A stretch of 64,000 nucleotides of DNA from Streptomyces sp. SCSIO 75703. GTDB lineage: Bacteria; Actinomycetota; Actinomycetes; Streptomycetales; Streptomycetaceae. The stretch lies in the NCBI RefSeq assembly GCF_036607905.1, contig NZ_CP144555.1, positions 4,030,001 to 4,094,000 of the forward strand, read 5' to 3'. Positions 17,206 through 26,932 of this stretch are shown here, in pieces. The translations under genes and the position numbers were made by a program. Position 1 is the stretch's first letter. The number at the start of each line of letters is the position of its first letter. Below the pieces are notes generated by a model. The model did not search any database, was not told the DNA's origin, and saw nothing but the letters and a program-made list of their open reading frames with translations.

Positions 17206-18816
17206 TCATCCCACGGGCCCACCCGCCCGCCGTCGCGTCTTGCCCGCCCCGCCGGCCCTGCCGGGCCTGCCGCCCGGACCGCCGACCCCCCGTGCCCCGC
17301 CGGAACCACCGGCCCCGGGACCACCGTCCCCGTTCGTACCGAGCCACCCGGCGAGCTTGCCGCCGCGGCCGACCGCGCGCAGCCGCGCCTCGGCGGCGTC
17401 GCGGACCGGGTCGGTGGCGACCACGAGGAGTTCGTCCCCGCGCCGCAGGCCCGTCGTCGGCAGCGGCACGAAGGAGGTGCCGTCGCGGACCACGAGGGTG
17501 ACGGCGGCCCCGGCCGGCAGCCGCAGTTCGCTGATCTCCACGCCGTGCATGCGGGAGCCCTCGGGGACCGTGACGGAGAGCAGGTGGCCGCGCAGGCGCT
17601 CCAGGGGCGCCGACTCGACGCCGAGGTCGGCGGTCTCCTCGCCTTTGCCCAGGCCGAGCAGGCGGGCGAGCCAGGGCAGCGTCGGGCCCTGGACCAGGGT
17701 GTAGACGACGACCAGCACGAAGACGATGTTGAAGATCCGGCGGCTGCCCTCGACGTGCTCCACCATCGGGATCGTCGCCAGGATGATGGGCACCGCGCCG
17801 CGCAGCCCCGCCCACGACATGAGGGCCTGCTCCTGCCACGGCACGCGGAACGGCGTCTGGCACAGCACCACGCTCAGCGGGCGGGCCACCATGGTCAGCA
17901 CCAGCCCGATGATCAGGGCGGGAAGGATGTCGTCGCCCAGCTCGTGCGGTGTGACCAGCAGGCCCAGCAGCACGAACATGCCGATCTGCGCGATCCAGCC
18001 GAGGCCGTCGGCGAAGCCGCGGGTGGCGGGCCAGTGCGGCAGCCGCGCGTTGCCCATCACCATCGCGGCCAGGTAGACGGCGAGGAAGCCGCTGCCGTGG
18101 GCCATGGCGCCGGTCGCGTACGCGGCGACGGCGATCGCCATCACGGCGATGGGGTAGAGGCCGGAGGCGGGCAGCGCCACGTGCCGCAGCCCCCAGGTGC
18201 CCAGCCAGCCCACCGCGAGCCCGATGGCCGCGCCGATGGCCAGCTCCAGCGCTATCTCGCCCAGCAGCACGTACCAGTGCTCGATCGGCCCGGCCATGGA
18301 GAAGGAGACGACGAGGATGACCACGGGGGCGTCGTTGAAGCCGGACTCGGCCTCCAACGTGCCCGTCACGCGCGCGGGGAGGGGGATTCGGCGCAGCACC
18401 GAGAAGACGGCCGCGGCGTCCGTGGAGGAGACCACCGCGCCGATGATCAGTGCCTGGCGCCACTCCAGCCCGGTCAGGTAGTGGGCGCCGGCCGCGGTCA
18501 CGCCGACGCTCACCGCGACGCCCACCAGGGCCAGCGCGGAGGCGGCCGGGAGTATCGGCCGGATCTCTTTCCACTTGGTGCCGAGGCCGCCCTCGGCCAG
18601 GATCACCACGAGGGCCGCGTACCCGATGACCTGGACCAGCTCGGGCCGGTCGAACCGGATGTGGCCTATGCCGTCCTGGCCCATGGCGATGCCGATGGCC
18701 AGGTAGATGAGCAGGCTGGGGAGCCCGCTGCGCGAGGAGATCCGCACCGCCGCGACGGCGACGAGCAGGACCAGCGAGCAGACGAGCAGGAGCTGGTTGA
18801 GGTCGTGGACAGTCAG
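17206..18816 (-). CDS. Potassium/proton antiporter, CPA1 family with TrkA-C domain
   Basis: About 536 aa. The N-terminal 390 residues form a Na+/H+ exchanger-type membrane domain of about 12 segments, with YAALVVILAEGGLGTKW and GAVVSSTDAAAVFSVLRR containing the conserved Asp of the ion site. A C-terminal RCK/TrkA-C domain follows (about 410-490, HLLSVTVPEGSRMHGVEISE), usually a nucleotide-sensing regulatory domain, then a Gly-rich tail. I favour a CTG start at 18816 giving LTVHDLNQLLL, because GGAAGG lies about 10 nt upstream and related proteins begin there; a GTG at 18882 is the alternative. Confidence 0.87.
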   Translation of the reverse strand: MTVHDLNQLLLVCSLVLLVAVAAVRISSRSGLPSLLIYLAIGIAMGQDGIGHIRFDRPELVQVIGYAALVVILAEGGLGTKWKEIRPILPAASALALVGVAVSVGVTAAGAHYLTGLEWRQALIIGAVVSSTDAAAVFSVLRRIPLPARVTGTLEAESGFNDAPVVILVVSFSMAGPIEHWYVLLGEIALELAIGAAIGLAVGWLGTWGLRHVALPASGLYPIAVMAIAVAAYATGAMAHGSGFLAVYLAAMVMGNARLPHWPATRGFADGLGWIAQIGMFVLLGLLVTPHELGDDILPALIIGLVLTMVARPLSVVLCQTPFRVPWQEQALMSWAGLRGAVPIILATIPMVEHVEGSRRIFNIVFVLVVVYTLVQGPTLPWLARLLGLGKGEETADLGVESAPLERLRGHLLSVTVPEGSRMHGVEISELRLPAGAAVTLVVRDGTSFVPLPTTGLRRGDELLVVATDPVRDAAEARLRAVGRGGKLAGWLGTNGDGGPGAGGSGGARGVGGPGGRPGRAGGAGKTRRRAGGPVG

Positions 18817-19095
18817 CGGCCCGAATCCTTCCCTGGTGCACAGCGCCCGTATGACGACGGGCCTGAGGCACGTACATGGCACACGAAGCCGGGGGACCCC
18901 GCGAACGACTACTTCGTTACCTTACCTAACTCTTGACGTTTTCTTGACGCAAGGGCGGGCATGATCGAACGCCCGTGCGTGCCGGTACCCGACTCCGCGT
19001 CAAGGGGGCGCCCGCCCTGCGCCTAGAGTTGCCCCAGCGCTCAGTACGAAGCACAGCCCGCCCCTGCCGCTCGTGTTAGGACAGCAAGGACAGCG

Positions 19096-21927
19096 ATGCC
19101 CCCCAACACCACCGCCTCCACGGGCCAGCAGCCCGTCAAGTCCGGCAGGAAGAAGGGGCGCAAGGCGCGCCTGCTCGTCCTGGTCCTGGTCCTGGCCCTC
19201 GTCGGCGGCCTCGCCTACGGGGCGTACTGGTCCGTCGGCACCGTGCGCGCGTCCTTCCCGCAGACCAAGGGCTCGCTCACGCTGGAGGGGCTGTCGGGGC
19301 CGGTCGACGTGCAGCGCGACGGGTACGGCGTCCCGCAGATCTACGCGTCCTCCGAGGAGGACCTGTTCATGGCGCAGGGCTACGTCCAGGCGCAGGACCG
19401 GTTCTACGAGATGGACGTGCGCCGCCACCTGACCGCCGGGCGCCTGTCGGAGATGTTCGGCAAGGGCCAGGTCAAGAACGACGCCTTCCTGCGCACCCTG
19501 GGCTGGCACCGGGTGGCGAAGAAGGAGTACGACGAGAAGCTGTCGGACGCCACGAAGAAGTACCTCCAGGCGTACGCGAAGGGCGTCAACGCCTACCTCG
19601 CCGGCAAGGACGGCGCCGACATCTCCCTGGAGTACGCGGCGCTCGGCTTCACCAACGACTACGCGCCGCAGACCTGGACGCCGGTCGACTCGCTGGCCTG
19701 GCTGAAGGCGATGGCCTGGGACCTGCGCGGCAACATGCAGGACGAGATCGACCGCGCCCTGATGACCAGCCGTCTCGGCCCGAAGCAGATCGCCGACCTG
19801 TACCCGGCGTACCCGTACGGCCGGAACAAGGCGATCGTCCAGGAGGGCGGCTACGACGAGCTGACCGGCACCTACGACGGCGGCGCGAGCGGCGCCACGG
19901 GCACCGGCACCGGCACCGGCACGGGCGTCGGTACCGGCACGGGCGTGGGTACCGGCACCGGCACGGGCGCGGGTGGCACCGGCGTGGGCACCGGCACCGG
20001 TCTGCCGGGCGACGCGGCCGGCGCCCTGGAGGGCCAACTGGCCGGACTCCAGGAGGTCCTGTCCGGCCTGCCCACCGCCGTCGGCGTGAACGGCGACGGC
20101 ATCGGCTCCAACTCCTGGGTCGTCTCCGGCGACCACACCATCACCGGCAAGCCGCTGCTCGCCAACGACCCGCACCTCTCCCCGGCGCTGCCGTCCGTCT
20201 GGTACCAGATGGGCCTGCACTGCCGCGACGTCTCGGACAAGTGCCGTTACGACGTGTCGGGTTACACCTTCGCGGGCATGCCCGGCGTCATCATCGGCCA
20301 CAACGGCGACATCGCCTGGGGCCTGACCAACTCCGGCGCCGACGTCACCGACCTCTACCTCGAGAAGATCACCGGCGAGGGCTACCAGTACGACGGCAAG
20401 GTGGTGCCCTTCACGACCCGCGAGGAGACCATCCAGGTCGCCGGCGGCCCCGCCAAGAAGATCGTCGTCCGTGAGACCGGCAACGGGCCGCTGCTCTCCG
20501 ACCGCGACGGCGAACTGGTCAAGGTCGGCAAGAAGGCCACCGTCGACACCCTCGCCCCCGACCGCGGCGACGGCTACGGCATCTCCCTGCGCTGGACGGC
20601 GCTGGAGCCCGGCACCACCATGGACGCCGTCTTCGCCATCAACCGCGCCAAGAACTGGAACGACTTCCGCGGGGCCGCCGCGCTCTTCGACGTGCCCTCG
20701 CAGAACCTCGTCTACGCCGACACCGAGGGCCACATCGGCTACACCCTGCCCGGCAGGATCCCGGTGCGCGCCGAGGGCCACGACGGCTCCCTGCCCGTCC
20801 CCGGCTGGGACCCCAAGTACCGCTGGACCGGCACGTACCTGGACGCGGACGAGATGCCGTACGAGTACGACCCCGACCGCGGCTACATCGTCACCGCCAA
20901 CCAGGCCGTCATCGGCCCCGACGACTACCCGCACACCCTCACCACGGACTGGGGCTACGGCACCCGCAGCCAGCGCATCAACTCCCTGATCGAGCAGAAG
21001 ATCAAGGACGGCGGCAAGATCTCCACCGACGACATGCGCCAGATGCAGATCGACAACAGCAGCGAGATCGCCAAGCTGCTCGTGCCGCAACTGCTGAAGA
21101 TCGACGTCGAGGACAAGGACGTCCGCGAGGCGCAGCGCCTGCTGGAGGGCTGGGACTACACCCAGGAGGCCGACTCGGCCGCCGCCGCCTACTTCAACGC
21201 CGTGTGGCGCAACATCCTCAAGCTGGGCTTCGGCAACAAGCTCCCCAAGGAACTGCGCGTCAAGGGCCAGTGCCTGTGGGTCGACCCGGTCAACACCACC
21301 GGCCCCGCCGACCCCACCAACAAGGTCCGCGAGTGCGGCCAGCGCGACGCCGACCAGGCCCAGCCGGACGGCGGCGACCGCTGGTTCGAGGTGGTCCGCA
21401 CGCTCATGGACGACCCCAAGAGCGAGTGGTGGTCCACGCCGGCCTCCGGTACCCGCAAGGCCGCCGACAACCGCGACGACCTCTTCCAGCGGGCCATGGT
21501 CGACGCCCGCTGGGAGCTGACCGCCAAGCTCGGCAAGGACATCGACACCTGGAACTGGGGCCGGCTGCACCGCCTGTTCCTCAAGAACCAGACACTGGGC
21601 ACCGAAGGCCCCGGCTTCCTGAAGTACGCGCTCAACCGCGGCCCGTGGAAGCTCAGCGGCGGCGAGGCCGCCGTCAACGCCACCGGCTGGAACGCGGCCG
21701 GCGGCTACGGGGTGGTGTGGGTGCCGTCCATGCGGATGGTCGTCAACCTCGGCGACCTCGACAAGTCCCGCTGGATCAACCTCACCGGCGCCTCCGGCCA
21801 CGCCTTCAGCGCCCACTACACCGACCAGACGGACAAGTGGGCCGACGGCGAACTGCTCCCCTGGCACTTCTCGAAGGACGCGGTCGACAAGAACACCGGC
21901 GACACGCTGGTCCTCAAGCCCTCCTGA
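19096..21927 (+). CDS. Penicillin acylase-family N-terminal-nucleophile amidohydrolase
   Basis: A 943-aa precursor of the penicillin amidase family (S45), which removes acyl groups from beta-lactams or N-acyl-homoserine lactones. A basic N-terminus (KSGRKKGRKAR) precedes a membrane/signal segment at about 25-45, so it is exported or anchored. The alpha chain is about 50-260. A Gly/Thr repeat spacer spans about 268-303. The beta chain begins at Ser338 in GSNSWVV, the predicted self-cleavage site and nucleophile. The C-terminal half has the family segments NDPHLSPALPSVWYQM and GHNGDIAWGLTNSGAD. The natural substrate is unknown. Two hairpins follow the stop. Confidence 0.92.
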   Translation: MPPNTTASTGQQPVKSGRKKGRKARLLVLVLVLALVGGLAYGAYWSVGTVRASFPQTKGSLTLEGLSGPVDVQRDGYGVPQIYASSEEDLFMAQGYVQAQDRFYEMDVRRHLTAGRLSEMFGKGQVKNDAFLRTLGWHRVAKKEYDEKLSDATKKYLQAYAKGVNAYLAGKDGADISLEYAALGFTNDYAPQTWTPVDSLAWLKAMAWDLRGNMQDEIDRALMTSRLGPKQIADLYPAYPYGRNKAIVQEGGYDELTGTYDGGASGATGTGTGTGTGVGTGTGVGTGTGTGAGGTGVGTGTGLPGDAAGALEGQLAGLQEVLSGLPTAVGVNGDGIGSNSWVVSGDHTITGKPLLANDPHLSPALPSVWYQMGLHCRDVSDKCRYDVSGYTFAGMPGVIIGHNGDIAWGLTNSGADVTDLYLEKITGEGYQYDGKVVPFTTREETIQVAGGPAKKIVVRETGNGPLLSDRDGELVKVGKKATVDTLAPDRGDGYGISLRWTALEPGTTMDAVFAINRAKNWNDFRGAAALFDVPSQNLVYADTEGHIGYTLPGRIPVRAEGHDGSLPVPGWDPKYRWTGTYLDADEMPYEYDPDRGYIVTANQAVIGPDDYPHTLTTDWGYGTRSQRINSLIEQKIKDGGKISTDDMRQMQIDNSSEIAKLLVPQLLKIDVEDKDVREAQRLLEGWDYTQEADSAAAAYFNAVWRNILKLGFGNKLPKELRVKGQCLWVDPVNTTGPADPTNKVRECGQRDADQAQPDGGDRWFEVVRTLMDDPKSEWWSTPASGTRKAADNRDDLFQRAMVDARWELTAKLGKDIDTWNWGRLHRLFLKNQTLGTEGPGFLKYALNRGPWKLSGGEAAVNATGWNAAGGYGVVWVPSMRMVVNLGDLDKSRWINLTGASGHAFSAHYTDQTDKWADGELLPWHFSKDAVDKNTGDTLVLKPS
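19898..20004 (+). repeat. GGCACC-type microsatellite inside the acylase spacer
   Basis: A run of GGCACC/GGCACG/GGTACC hexamers encodes alternating Gly-Thr and Gly-Val pairs at about residues 268-303 of the acylase precursor. It sits just before the predicted auto-cleavage site, in the spacer peptide expected to be excised. Length change here would leave the mature chains unchanged. Confidence 0.8.
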
Positions 21928-21944
21928 CGGAAGGGCGACACACC

Positions 21945-21966
21945 GGCCGCCCCCTCGGGGGCGGCC
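21945..21966 (+). terminator. Hairpin after the acylase gene
   Basis: Two perfect 10-nt GC-only arms with a 2-nt loop begin 17 nt after the acylase stop. It is followed at once by a second palindrome at 21982, so the two probably act together. Confidence 0.6.
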
Positions 21967-21981
21967 ACCGGGCGGTACGGG

Positions 21982-22009
21982 AAAGACCTCCACGCGCGTG
22001 GAGGTCTTT
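21982..22009. terminator. Bidirectional terminator between convergent genes
   Basis: A 28-nt perfect palindrome starting AAAGACCTCC and ending GGAGGTCTTT lies between the acylase (+) and the cyclo-ligase (-), whose stop is at 22013. The A-rich and T-rich flanks on both sides allow termination in both directions. Confidence 0.8.
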
Positions 22010-22012
22010 CTC

Positions 22013-22639
22013 TCATTCCCGGGACGTGCGGAACCGGCGGACCCCCGACGGCGTCACCACCGCGTCCACCGGCCGGTCGTGCGGCTCCGCCGGGACCCGG
22101 TCGACGACCTCCGCGTCGTAGAGCAGCACCAGCAGCGCCGGGCGGGCCCCGGCCCGCTCCAGCCGGGCCAGCACCCGGTCGTAGGAGCCGCCCCCGCGCC
22201 CCAGCCGCATGCCGCGCCCGTCGACCGCCACCCCCGGCAGCAGCACCGCGTCGGCGGCCGTCACCGCCTCCGGTCCCAGCCGCTCCCCGGACGGCTCGCG
22301 CAGCTCCATCCGCCCGCCGTGGCGCACCCGCGCGAGCGAGCCGGGACCCGTGTAGAGGCCCCAGTCCAGGTCGTTGTCGGCCAGCAGCACCGGCAGCAGC
22401 ACCCGCACGCCCCGCGCGCGCAGTGCGTCCAGCAGCGCGAGCGTGCCCGGTTCGGTGCCCACCGAGACGTACGCCGCCACCGCACGCGCCCGGGCCAGCT
22501 CCGGCAGCGTGAGGGCGCGGGCCGCCAGCTCCCGGGCCGCGGCCTCCGCCTCGCCCGGCCCCAGGGCCTCGCGCGCGGCGAGCAACGCCCGTCGCAGCGC
22601 CCGCTTCCCGGACCCGTCCGCACCGCTCGTACCGCTCAT
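22013..22639 (-). CDS. 5-formyltetrahydrofolate cyclo-ligase
   Basis: A 208-aa enzyme that converts 5-formyl-THF with ATP to 5,10-methenyl-THF, returning stored folate to the one-carbon pool. The signature GVAVDGRGMRLGRGGGSYDR lies near residues 135-155 and contains the nucleotide/folate loop. The N-terminal KRALRRALLAARE helix is typical. The ATG at 22639 has GGGGAG upstream and yields the usual length (about 190-210). It is divergent from galU, with about 90 bp between them. Confidence 0.93.
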   Translation of the reverse strand: MSGTSGADGSGKRALRRALLAAREALGPGEAEAAARELAARALTLPELARARAVAAYVSVGTEPGTLALLDALRARGVRVLLPVLLADNDLDWGLYTGPGSLARVRHGGRMELREPSGERLGPEAVTAADAVLLPGVAVDGRGMRLGRGGGSYDRVLARLERAGARPALLVLLYDAEVVDRVPAEPHDRPVDAVVTPSGVRRFRTSRE

Positions 22640-22731
22640 CGCGCGCTCCCCTGCCGTTCTCGTGACCCCGCCCCGGGCCGGTGCCCCGGACCCGGGAAGG
22701 GCCCCGGAATTCACCGGATAGGGTGGCGGGC

Positions 22732-23634
22732 ATGACTCAGTCCCACCCCAGGATCAGCAAGGCTGTCATCCCCGCAGCAGGTCTCGGCACCCGGTTCCTT
22801 CCGGCCACCAAGGCCACTCCCAAGGAGATGCTGCCGGTCGTCGACAAGCCGGCGATCCAGTATGTGGTCGAAGAGGCCGTGTCCGCGGGTCTCGGAGACG
22901 TCCTCATGGTCACGGGCCGCAACAAGCGCCCCCTGGAGGACCACTTCGACCGCAACTACGAGCTGGAGTCGGCCCTCCAGAAGAAGGGCGACGCCGGCCG
23001 TCTCGCCAAGGTCCAGGAGTCCAGCGACCTGGCGATGATCCACTACGTCCGGCAGGGCGACCCCAAGGGCCTCGGCCACGCCGTGCTCTGCGCCGCCCCG
23101 CACGTCGGCGACGAGCCCTTCGCCGTCCTGCTCGGCGACGACCTGATCGACCCGCGCGACCCCCTGCTCCAGCGCATGATCGACGTGCAGGCGCAGTACG
23201 GCGGCAGCGTCGTCGCCCTCATGGAGGTCGAGCCGGAGCAGATCCACCTCTACGGCTGCGCCGCCGTCGAGGCCACCGGCGACTCGGACGTCGTCAAGGT
23301 CTCCGGGCTCGTCGAGAAGCCCGACCCGTCCGAGGCCCCCTCCAACTACGCCATCATCGGCCGCTACGTCCTCGACCCGGGCATCTTCGGCGTACTCCGC
23401 ACCACCGAGCCCGGCCGCGGCGGCGAGATCCAGCTCACCGACGCCCTCCAGCAGCTCGCGGCCGACGAGAAGGCCGCCGGCCCGGTGCACGGCGTCGTCT
23501 TCAAGGGCCGCCGCTACGACACCGGCGACCGCGGCGACTACCTGCGTGCCATCGTCCGCCTCGCATGCGAACGTGAGGACCTGGGCCCGGACTTCCGGAC
23601 CTGGCTCCGCAGTTACGTAGCCGAGGAGATGTAA
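22732..23634 (+). CDS. galU: UTP--glucose-1-phosphate uridylyltransferase
   Basis: A 300-aa nucleotidyltransferase that makes UDP-glucose from UTP and glucose-1-phosphate, feeding cell-wall and trehalose pathways. Motifs are KAVIPAAGLGTRFLPATKA (nucleotide-binding, about 10-28), PKEMLPVVDKPAIQYVVEEA, and VLLGDDLI near 140. Length is typical. It is the first gene of a tightly packed run: the moeA TTG start lies 5 nt after its stop. Confidence 0.96.
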   Translation: MTQSHPRISKAVIPAAGLGTRFLPATKATPKEMLPVVDKPAIQYVVEEAVSAGLGDVLMVTGRNKRPLEDHFDRNYELESALQKKGDAGRLAKVQESSDLAMIHYVRQGDPKGLGHAVLCAAPHVGDEPFAVLLGDDLIDPRDPLLQRMIDVQAQYGGSVVALMEVEPEQIHLYGCAAVEATGDSDVVKVSGLVEKPDPSEAPSNYAIIGRYVLDPGIFGVLRTTEPGRGGEIQLTDALQQLAADEKAAGPVHGVVFKGRRYDTGDRGDYLRAIVRLACEREDLGPDFRTWLRSYVAEEM

Positions 23635-23639
23635 GGACC

Positions 23640-24995
23640 TTGAGCAGCGCCGAGCACCGTGCCGCCGGCCACGACCGGACGGCCCCGGACCACACCCCGG
23701 GCCCCGACGGACTGTGGACGGTGGAAGGCCACCTGGAGGACATCCTCACCACCGTCCGTCCCCTGGAGCCCATCGAGCTGAACCTGCTCGACGCCCAGGG
23801 GTGCGTCCTGGTCGACGACGTCACGGTGCCGGTCTCCCTGCCCCCCTTCGACAACAGCTCCATGGACGGCTACGCCGTCCGCGTCGCCGACGTGGCGGGC
23901 GCGAGCGAGGAGTACCCGGCCGCGCTGGAGGTCATCGGCGACGTCGCCGCCGGAGCCGCCGGGGAACTGCGGGTCGGCCCCGGCCAGGCCGCCCGCATCA
24001 TGACCGGCGCCCCGCTGCCGCCCGGCGCCGAGGCCGTCGTCCCGGTCGAGTGGACCGACGGGGGCCTCGGCGGGGGCCCCGTCGACGGCATGCGCGCCCG
24101 CAGCCTGGCCCCCGAGGGCGCCGAGGGCCAGGTCCTCGTGCACCGCCCCGCCGGACCCGGCGCCCACGTGCGCTCGGCGGGCGACGACGTCCGGGCCGGC
24201 GACCTCGCCCTGGAGGCCGGCACGGTGCTCGGCCCGCCGCAGATCTCCCTGCTCGCCGCGATCGGCCGCGGCCGGGTCCGGGTGCACCCGCGCCCGCGCG
24301 TGGTGGTGCTCTCCACCGGCAGCGAACTCGTCCAGCCCGACGAGGAACTGGCCTACGGCCAGATCTACGACTCCAACAGCTTCGCCCTCACCGCGGCGGC
24401 CCGCGACGCCGGCGCCATCGCCTACCGGGTCGGCGCCGTCGCCGACGACGCCGACACCCTGCGCTCCACCATCGAGGACCAACTGGTCCGCGCCGACCTG
24501 CTGGTCACCACCGGCGGCGTCAGCGTCGGCGCGTACGACGTGGTCAAGGAGGCCCTCGCTCACGTCGGGGACGAGGACGAGCCCGGCGGCGGCGTGGACT
24601 TCCGCAAGCTCGCCATGCAGCCCGGCAAGCCCCAGGGCTTCGGCTCCGTCGGCCCCGACCACACCCCGCTGCTGGCCCTGCCCGGCAACCCGGTCTCCTC
24701 GTACGTCTCCTTCGAACTCTTCGTCCGCCCCGCCATCCGCACCCTGATGGGCCTGGCGGACGTGCACCGGCCGCGGACCACGGCGACGCTGGCCGCGGAG
24801 AAGGCGCTGACCTCGCCCCGGGGCCGCCGCCAGTTCCTCCGCGCGACCTGCGCCGACGGCACGGCCACCCCGGTCGGCGGCGCCGGCTCCCACCTGGTGG
24901 CCGCCCTCGCGCGGGCCGACGCGCTGATCGTCGTCCCCGAGGACGTCGAGACCGTCGAGCCCGGCGCCGAGGTCGAGGTGGTCCTGCTCCGCTGA
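23640..24995 (+). CDS. moeA: Molybdopterin molybdotransferase MoeA, possibly the gephyrin-like Glp
   Basis: A 451-aa MoeA-family protein. The classical role is insertion of molybdate into adenylylated molybdopterin. Motifs are [18 protein letters not shown] (about 65-85), [24 protein letters not shown] (about 285-300) and [20 protein letters not shown]. In corynebacteria the MoeA paralogue Glp, encoded near the membrane receptor GlpR, binds FtsZ. Here a SepX/GlpR-like gene lies four genes downstream, so a division role is plausible. The TTG start with AAGGA upstream lies 5 nt after galU. Neighbours moaC and mogA-like favour a cofactor role as well. Confidence 0.9.
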   Translation: MSSAEHRAAGHDRTAPDHTPGPDGLWTVEGHLEDILTTVRPLEPIELNLLDAQGCVLVDDVTVPVSLPPFDNSSMDGYAVRVADVAGASEEYPAALEVIGDVAAGAAGELRVGPGQAARIMTGAPLPPGAEAVVPVEWTDGGLGGGPVDGMRARSLAPEGAEGQVLVHRPAGPGAHVRSAGDDVRAGDLALEAGTVLGPPQISLLAAIGRGRVRVHPRPRVVVLSTGSELVQPDEELAYGQIYDSNSFALTAAARDAGAIAYRVGAVADDADTLRSTIEDQLVRADLLVTTGGVSVGAYDVVKEALAHVGDEDEPGGGVDFRKLAMQPGKPQGFGSVGPDHTPLLALPGNPVSSYVSFELFVRPAIRTLMGLADVHRPRTTATLAAEKALTSPRGRRQFLRATCADGTATPVGGAGSHLVAALARADALIVVPEDVETVEPGAEVEVVLLR

Positions 24996-25080
24996 GCACC
25001 CCCGGTTGGCGGTACCGTGTCGCGCACAGCAGGCCCGCGCGCACCGCACCGCCGGGCCCGGACCGGGAGCGCCACAGAGC

Positions 25081-25590
25081 ATGAGCACGCACGACCCCCA
25101 GGCGCCGGACACGCGCCCACAGGACCGACTGACGCACATCGACGACACCGGCGCCGCCCGCATGGTCGACGTCTCCGGCAAGGACGTGACCGCGCGCACC
25201 GCCCGCGCCACCGGACGCGTCCTCGTCGCGCCCCGCGTCGTCGAACTGCTGCGCGGCGAGGGCGTCCCCAAGGGCGACGCCCTCGCCACCGCCCGCATCG
25301 CGGGCATCATGGGCGCCAAGCGCACCCCGGACCTGATCCCGCTCTGCCACCCGCTGGCGCTCTCCGGTGTGACACTGGACCTGTCGGTCGCGGACGACGC
25401 CGTGGAGATCACCGCCACGGTGCGCACCACGGACCGCACGGGCGTCGAGATGGAGGCGCTCACCGCGGTCTCCGTCGCCGCGCTCACCGTGGTCGACATG
25501 GTCAAGGCGGTCGACAAGGGGGCGGTCATCACGGAGGTGCGGGTGGAGGAGAAGACCGGCGGGGCCTCGGGCGTCTGGAGCCGGTCATGA
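25081..25590 (+). CDS. moaC: Cyclic pyranopterin monophosphate synthase MoaC
   Basis: A 169-aa enzyme for the second step from GTP to cyclic pyranopterin monophosphate in molybdenum-cofactor synthesis, acting after MoaA. The conserved [16 protein letters not shown] (about 20-35), [18 protein letters not shown] (about 80-97), [21 protein letters not shown] and the Lys of KAVDKGAVI are all present. The ATG at 25081 gives a normal N-terminus. The stop overlaps the next gene as ATGA. No moaA, moaE or moaD is within the window. Confidence 0.95.
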   Translation: MSTHDPQAPDTRPQDRLTHIDDTGAARMVDVSGKDVTARTARATGRVLVAPRVVELLRGEGVPKGDALATARIAGIMGAKRTPDLIPLCHPLALSGVTLDLSVADDAVEITATVRTTDRTGVEMEALTAVSVAALTVVDMVKAVDKGAVITEVRVEEKTGGASGVWSRS

Positions 25591-26090
25591 GCTACCGCGC
25601 CCTGGTGGTCACCGCCTCCAACCGGGCGGCGGCCGGGATCTACGAGGACCGCGGCGGCCCGCTGATCGCCGGGCGCCTGGCCGGGCTCGGCTTCGCCGTC
25701 GACGGCCCCCGGGTCGTCCCGGACGGCGAGCCGGTGCGCGAGGCACTGCGCGAGGGCGCCGCGGCCGGCTACGACGTGATCGTCACCACCGGCGGCACCG
25801 GCCTGTCCCCGACCGACCGCACCCCGGAGGCGACCCGGGCGGTGATCGACCACGAGGTGCCGGGCATCGCCGAGGCCATCCGCGCCCACGGCCGGGAGAA
25901 GGTGCCGGCGGCCGTGCTCTCCCGGGGACTGGCCGGGGTGGCGGGGCGCACGCTCATCGTCAACCTGCCGGGTTCCACCGGCGGGGTGAAGGACGGCCTC
26001 GCCGTGCTGGAGCCGGTGCTGACGCACGCGGTGGACCAGTTGCGCGGCGGTGACCACCCGGGCCCGGGAAGCGCCGGGGGTGCGAGCTGA
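25587..26090 (+). CDS. MogA/MoaB-family molybdenum cofactor protein
   Basis: A 167-aa protein of the MogA/MoaB/Cinnamon fold, which adenylylates molybdopterin before metal insertion by MoeA. It starts [20 protein letters not shown], has the Mg/nucleotide-binding [21 protein letters not shown] near 65-85, and [13 protein letters not shown] near 130. Length fits MoaB/Mog stand-alone proteins. It overlaps moaC (ATGA) and the following acetyltransferase (CTGA), so the block is translationally linked. Confidence 0.92.
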   Translation: MSYRALVVTASNRAAAGIYEDRGGPLIAGRLAGLGFAVDGPRVVPDGEPVREALREGAAAGYDVIVTTGGTGLSPTDRTPEATRAVIDHEVPGIAEAIRAHGREKVPAAVLSRGLAGVAGRTLIVNLPGSTGGVKDGLAVLEPVLTHAVDQLRGGDHPGPGSAGGAS

Positions 26091-26764
26091 ACGGCCCCTC
26101 CTGGCCCGCGGAGCTGAGGGACGGCGACGTCGTCCTGAGGCCGATAAGGCTGCGCGACCAGCGGGCCTGGCGCGAGGTCAACCGGCGTAACCGGGACTGG
26201 CTGCGGCCCTGGGAGGCGACCATCCCGCCGCCCGGCCCGGCCGGCCCCGTCGTCCACCGGCCGACCTACCGGCAGATGGTGCGCCACCTGCGCGCGGAGG
26301 CGAACGCGGGCCGCATGCTGCCCTTCGTCATCGAGTACCGGGGCCGGCTGGCCGGGCAGCTCACGGTGGCCGGGATCACCTGGGGCTCGATGTGCTCCGG
26401 TCACATCGGGTACTGGGTGGACGAGGCGGTCGCCGGGCGCGGGGTGATGCCGACCGCCGTGGCGCTCGTGGTCGACCACTGTTTCCGCACCGTCGGACTC
26501 CACCGCGTCGAGGTCTGCATTCGCCCGGAGAACCGGCCCAGCCGCCGGGTCGTGGAGAAGCTCGGATTCCGCGAGGAGGGGCTGCGTCCGCGTTATCTCC
26601 ACATCGACGGAGCCTGGCGCGACCACCTCGTGTACGCCCTCACCGTCGAGGAGGTCCCCGAGGGTCTGGTGCGCCGACGGCACCGGTCCGAGGGCCGGGA
26701 CGGTGCCCCCCACCTGCCGAACTCTCCGGGAAATGCCGCACACCCAGGCCCCGGAATGGAATAA
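26087..26764 (+). CDS. GNAT acetyltransferase, RimJ-like
   Basis: About 225 aa. RimJ/RimL-type GNAT enzymes use acetyl-CoA to acetylate protein N-termini. Protein-like sequence starts at [19 protein letters not shown], well before the first ATG (26276), so I assign a CTG start at 26087 that overlaps the mogA-like stop as CTGA. The CoA-binding region GYWVDEAVAGRGVMPTAVAL lies near 115-135, and ENRPSRRVVEKLGFREEG near 150-170. The RimJ-sepX arrangement recalls the rimJ-glpR neighbourhood of corynebacteria. Confidence 0.85.
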   Translation: MNGPSWPAELRDGDVVLRPIRLRDQRAWREVNRRNRDWLRPWEATIPPPGPAGPVVHRPTYRQMVRHLRAEANAGRMLPFVIEYRGRLAGQLTVAGITWGSMCSGHIGYWVDEAVAGRGVMPTAVALVVDHCFRTVGLHRVEVCIRPENRPSRRVVEKLGFREEGLRPRYLHIDGAWRDHLVYALTVEEVPEGLVRRRHRSEGRDGAPHLPNSPGNAAHPGPGME

Positions 26765-26932
26765 GTGTTCGAAATTGGCCGTATGCCGATCATCCCGAAG
26801 TGGGAAATTCACGGCATTGTCGGTCGGCTGATCGCATCGGTCACAAAAAAAGTTCGAAATATCAGCCAGATCGTGCGACACACCGGCTCAATTGGCGGAT
26901 GGCCTCAGGTAAACCCCTCTACCGTGTGAGGC

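Noticed and set aside
19000-21993. Very long open frame (997 codons) on the minus strand
   Set aside because: Antisense to the penicillin acylase gene; composition is Val/Gly/Ala-rich shadow with no motifs, while the plus strand has clear family motifs and signal sequence.
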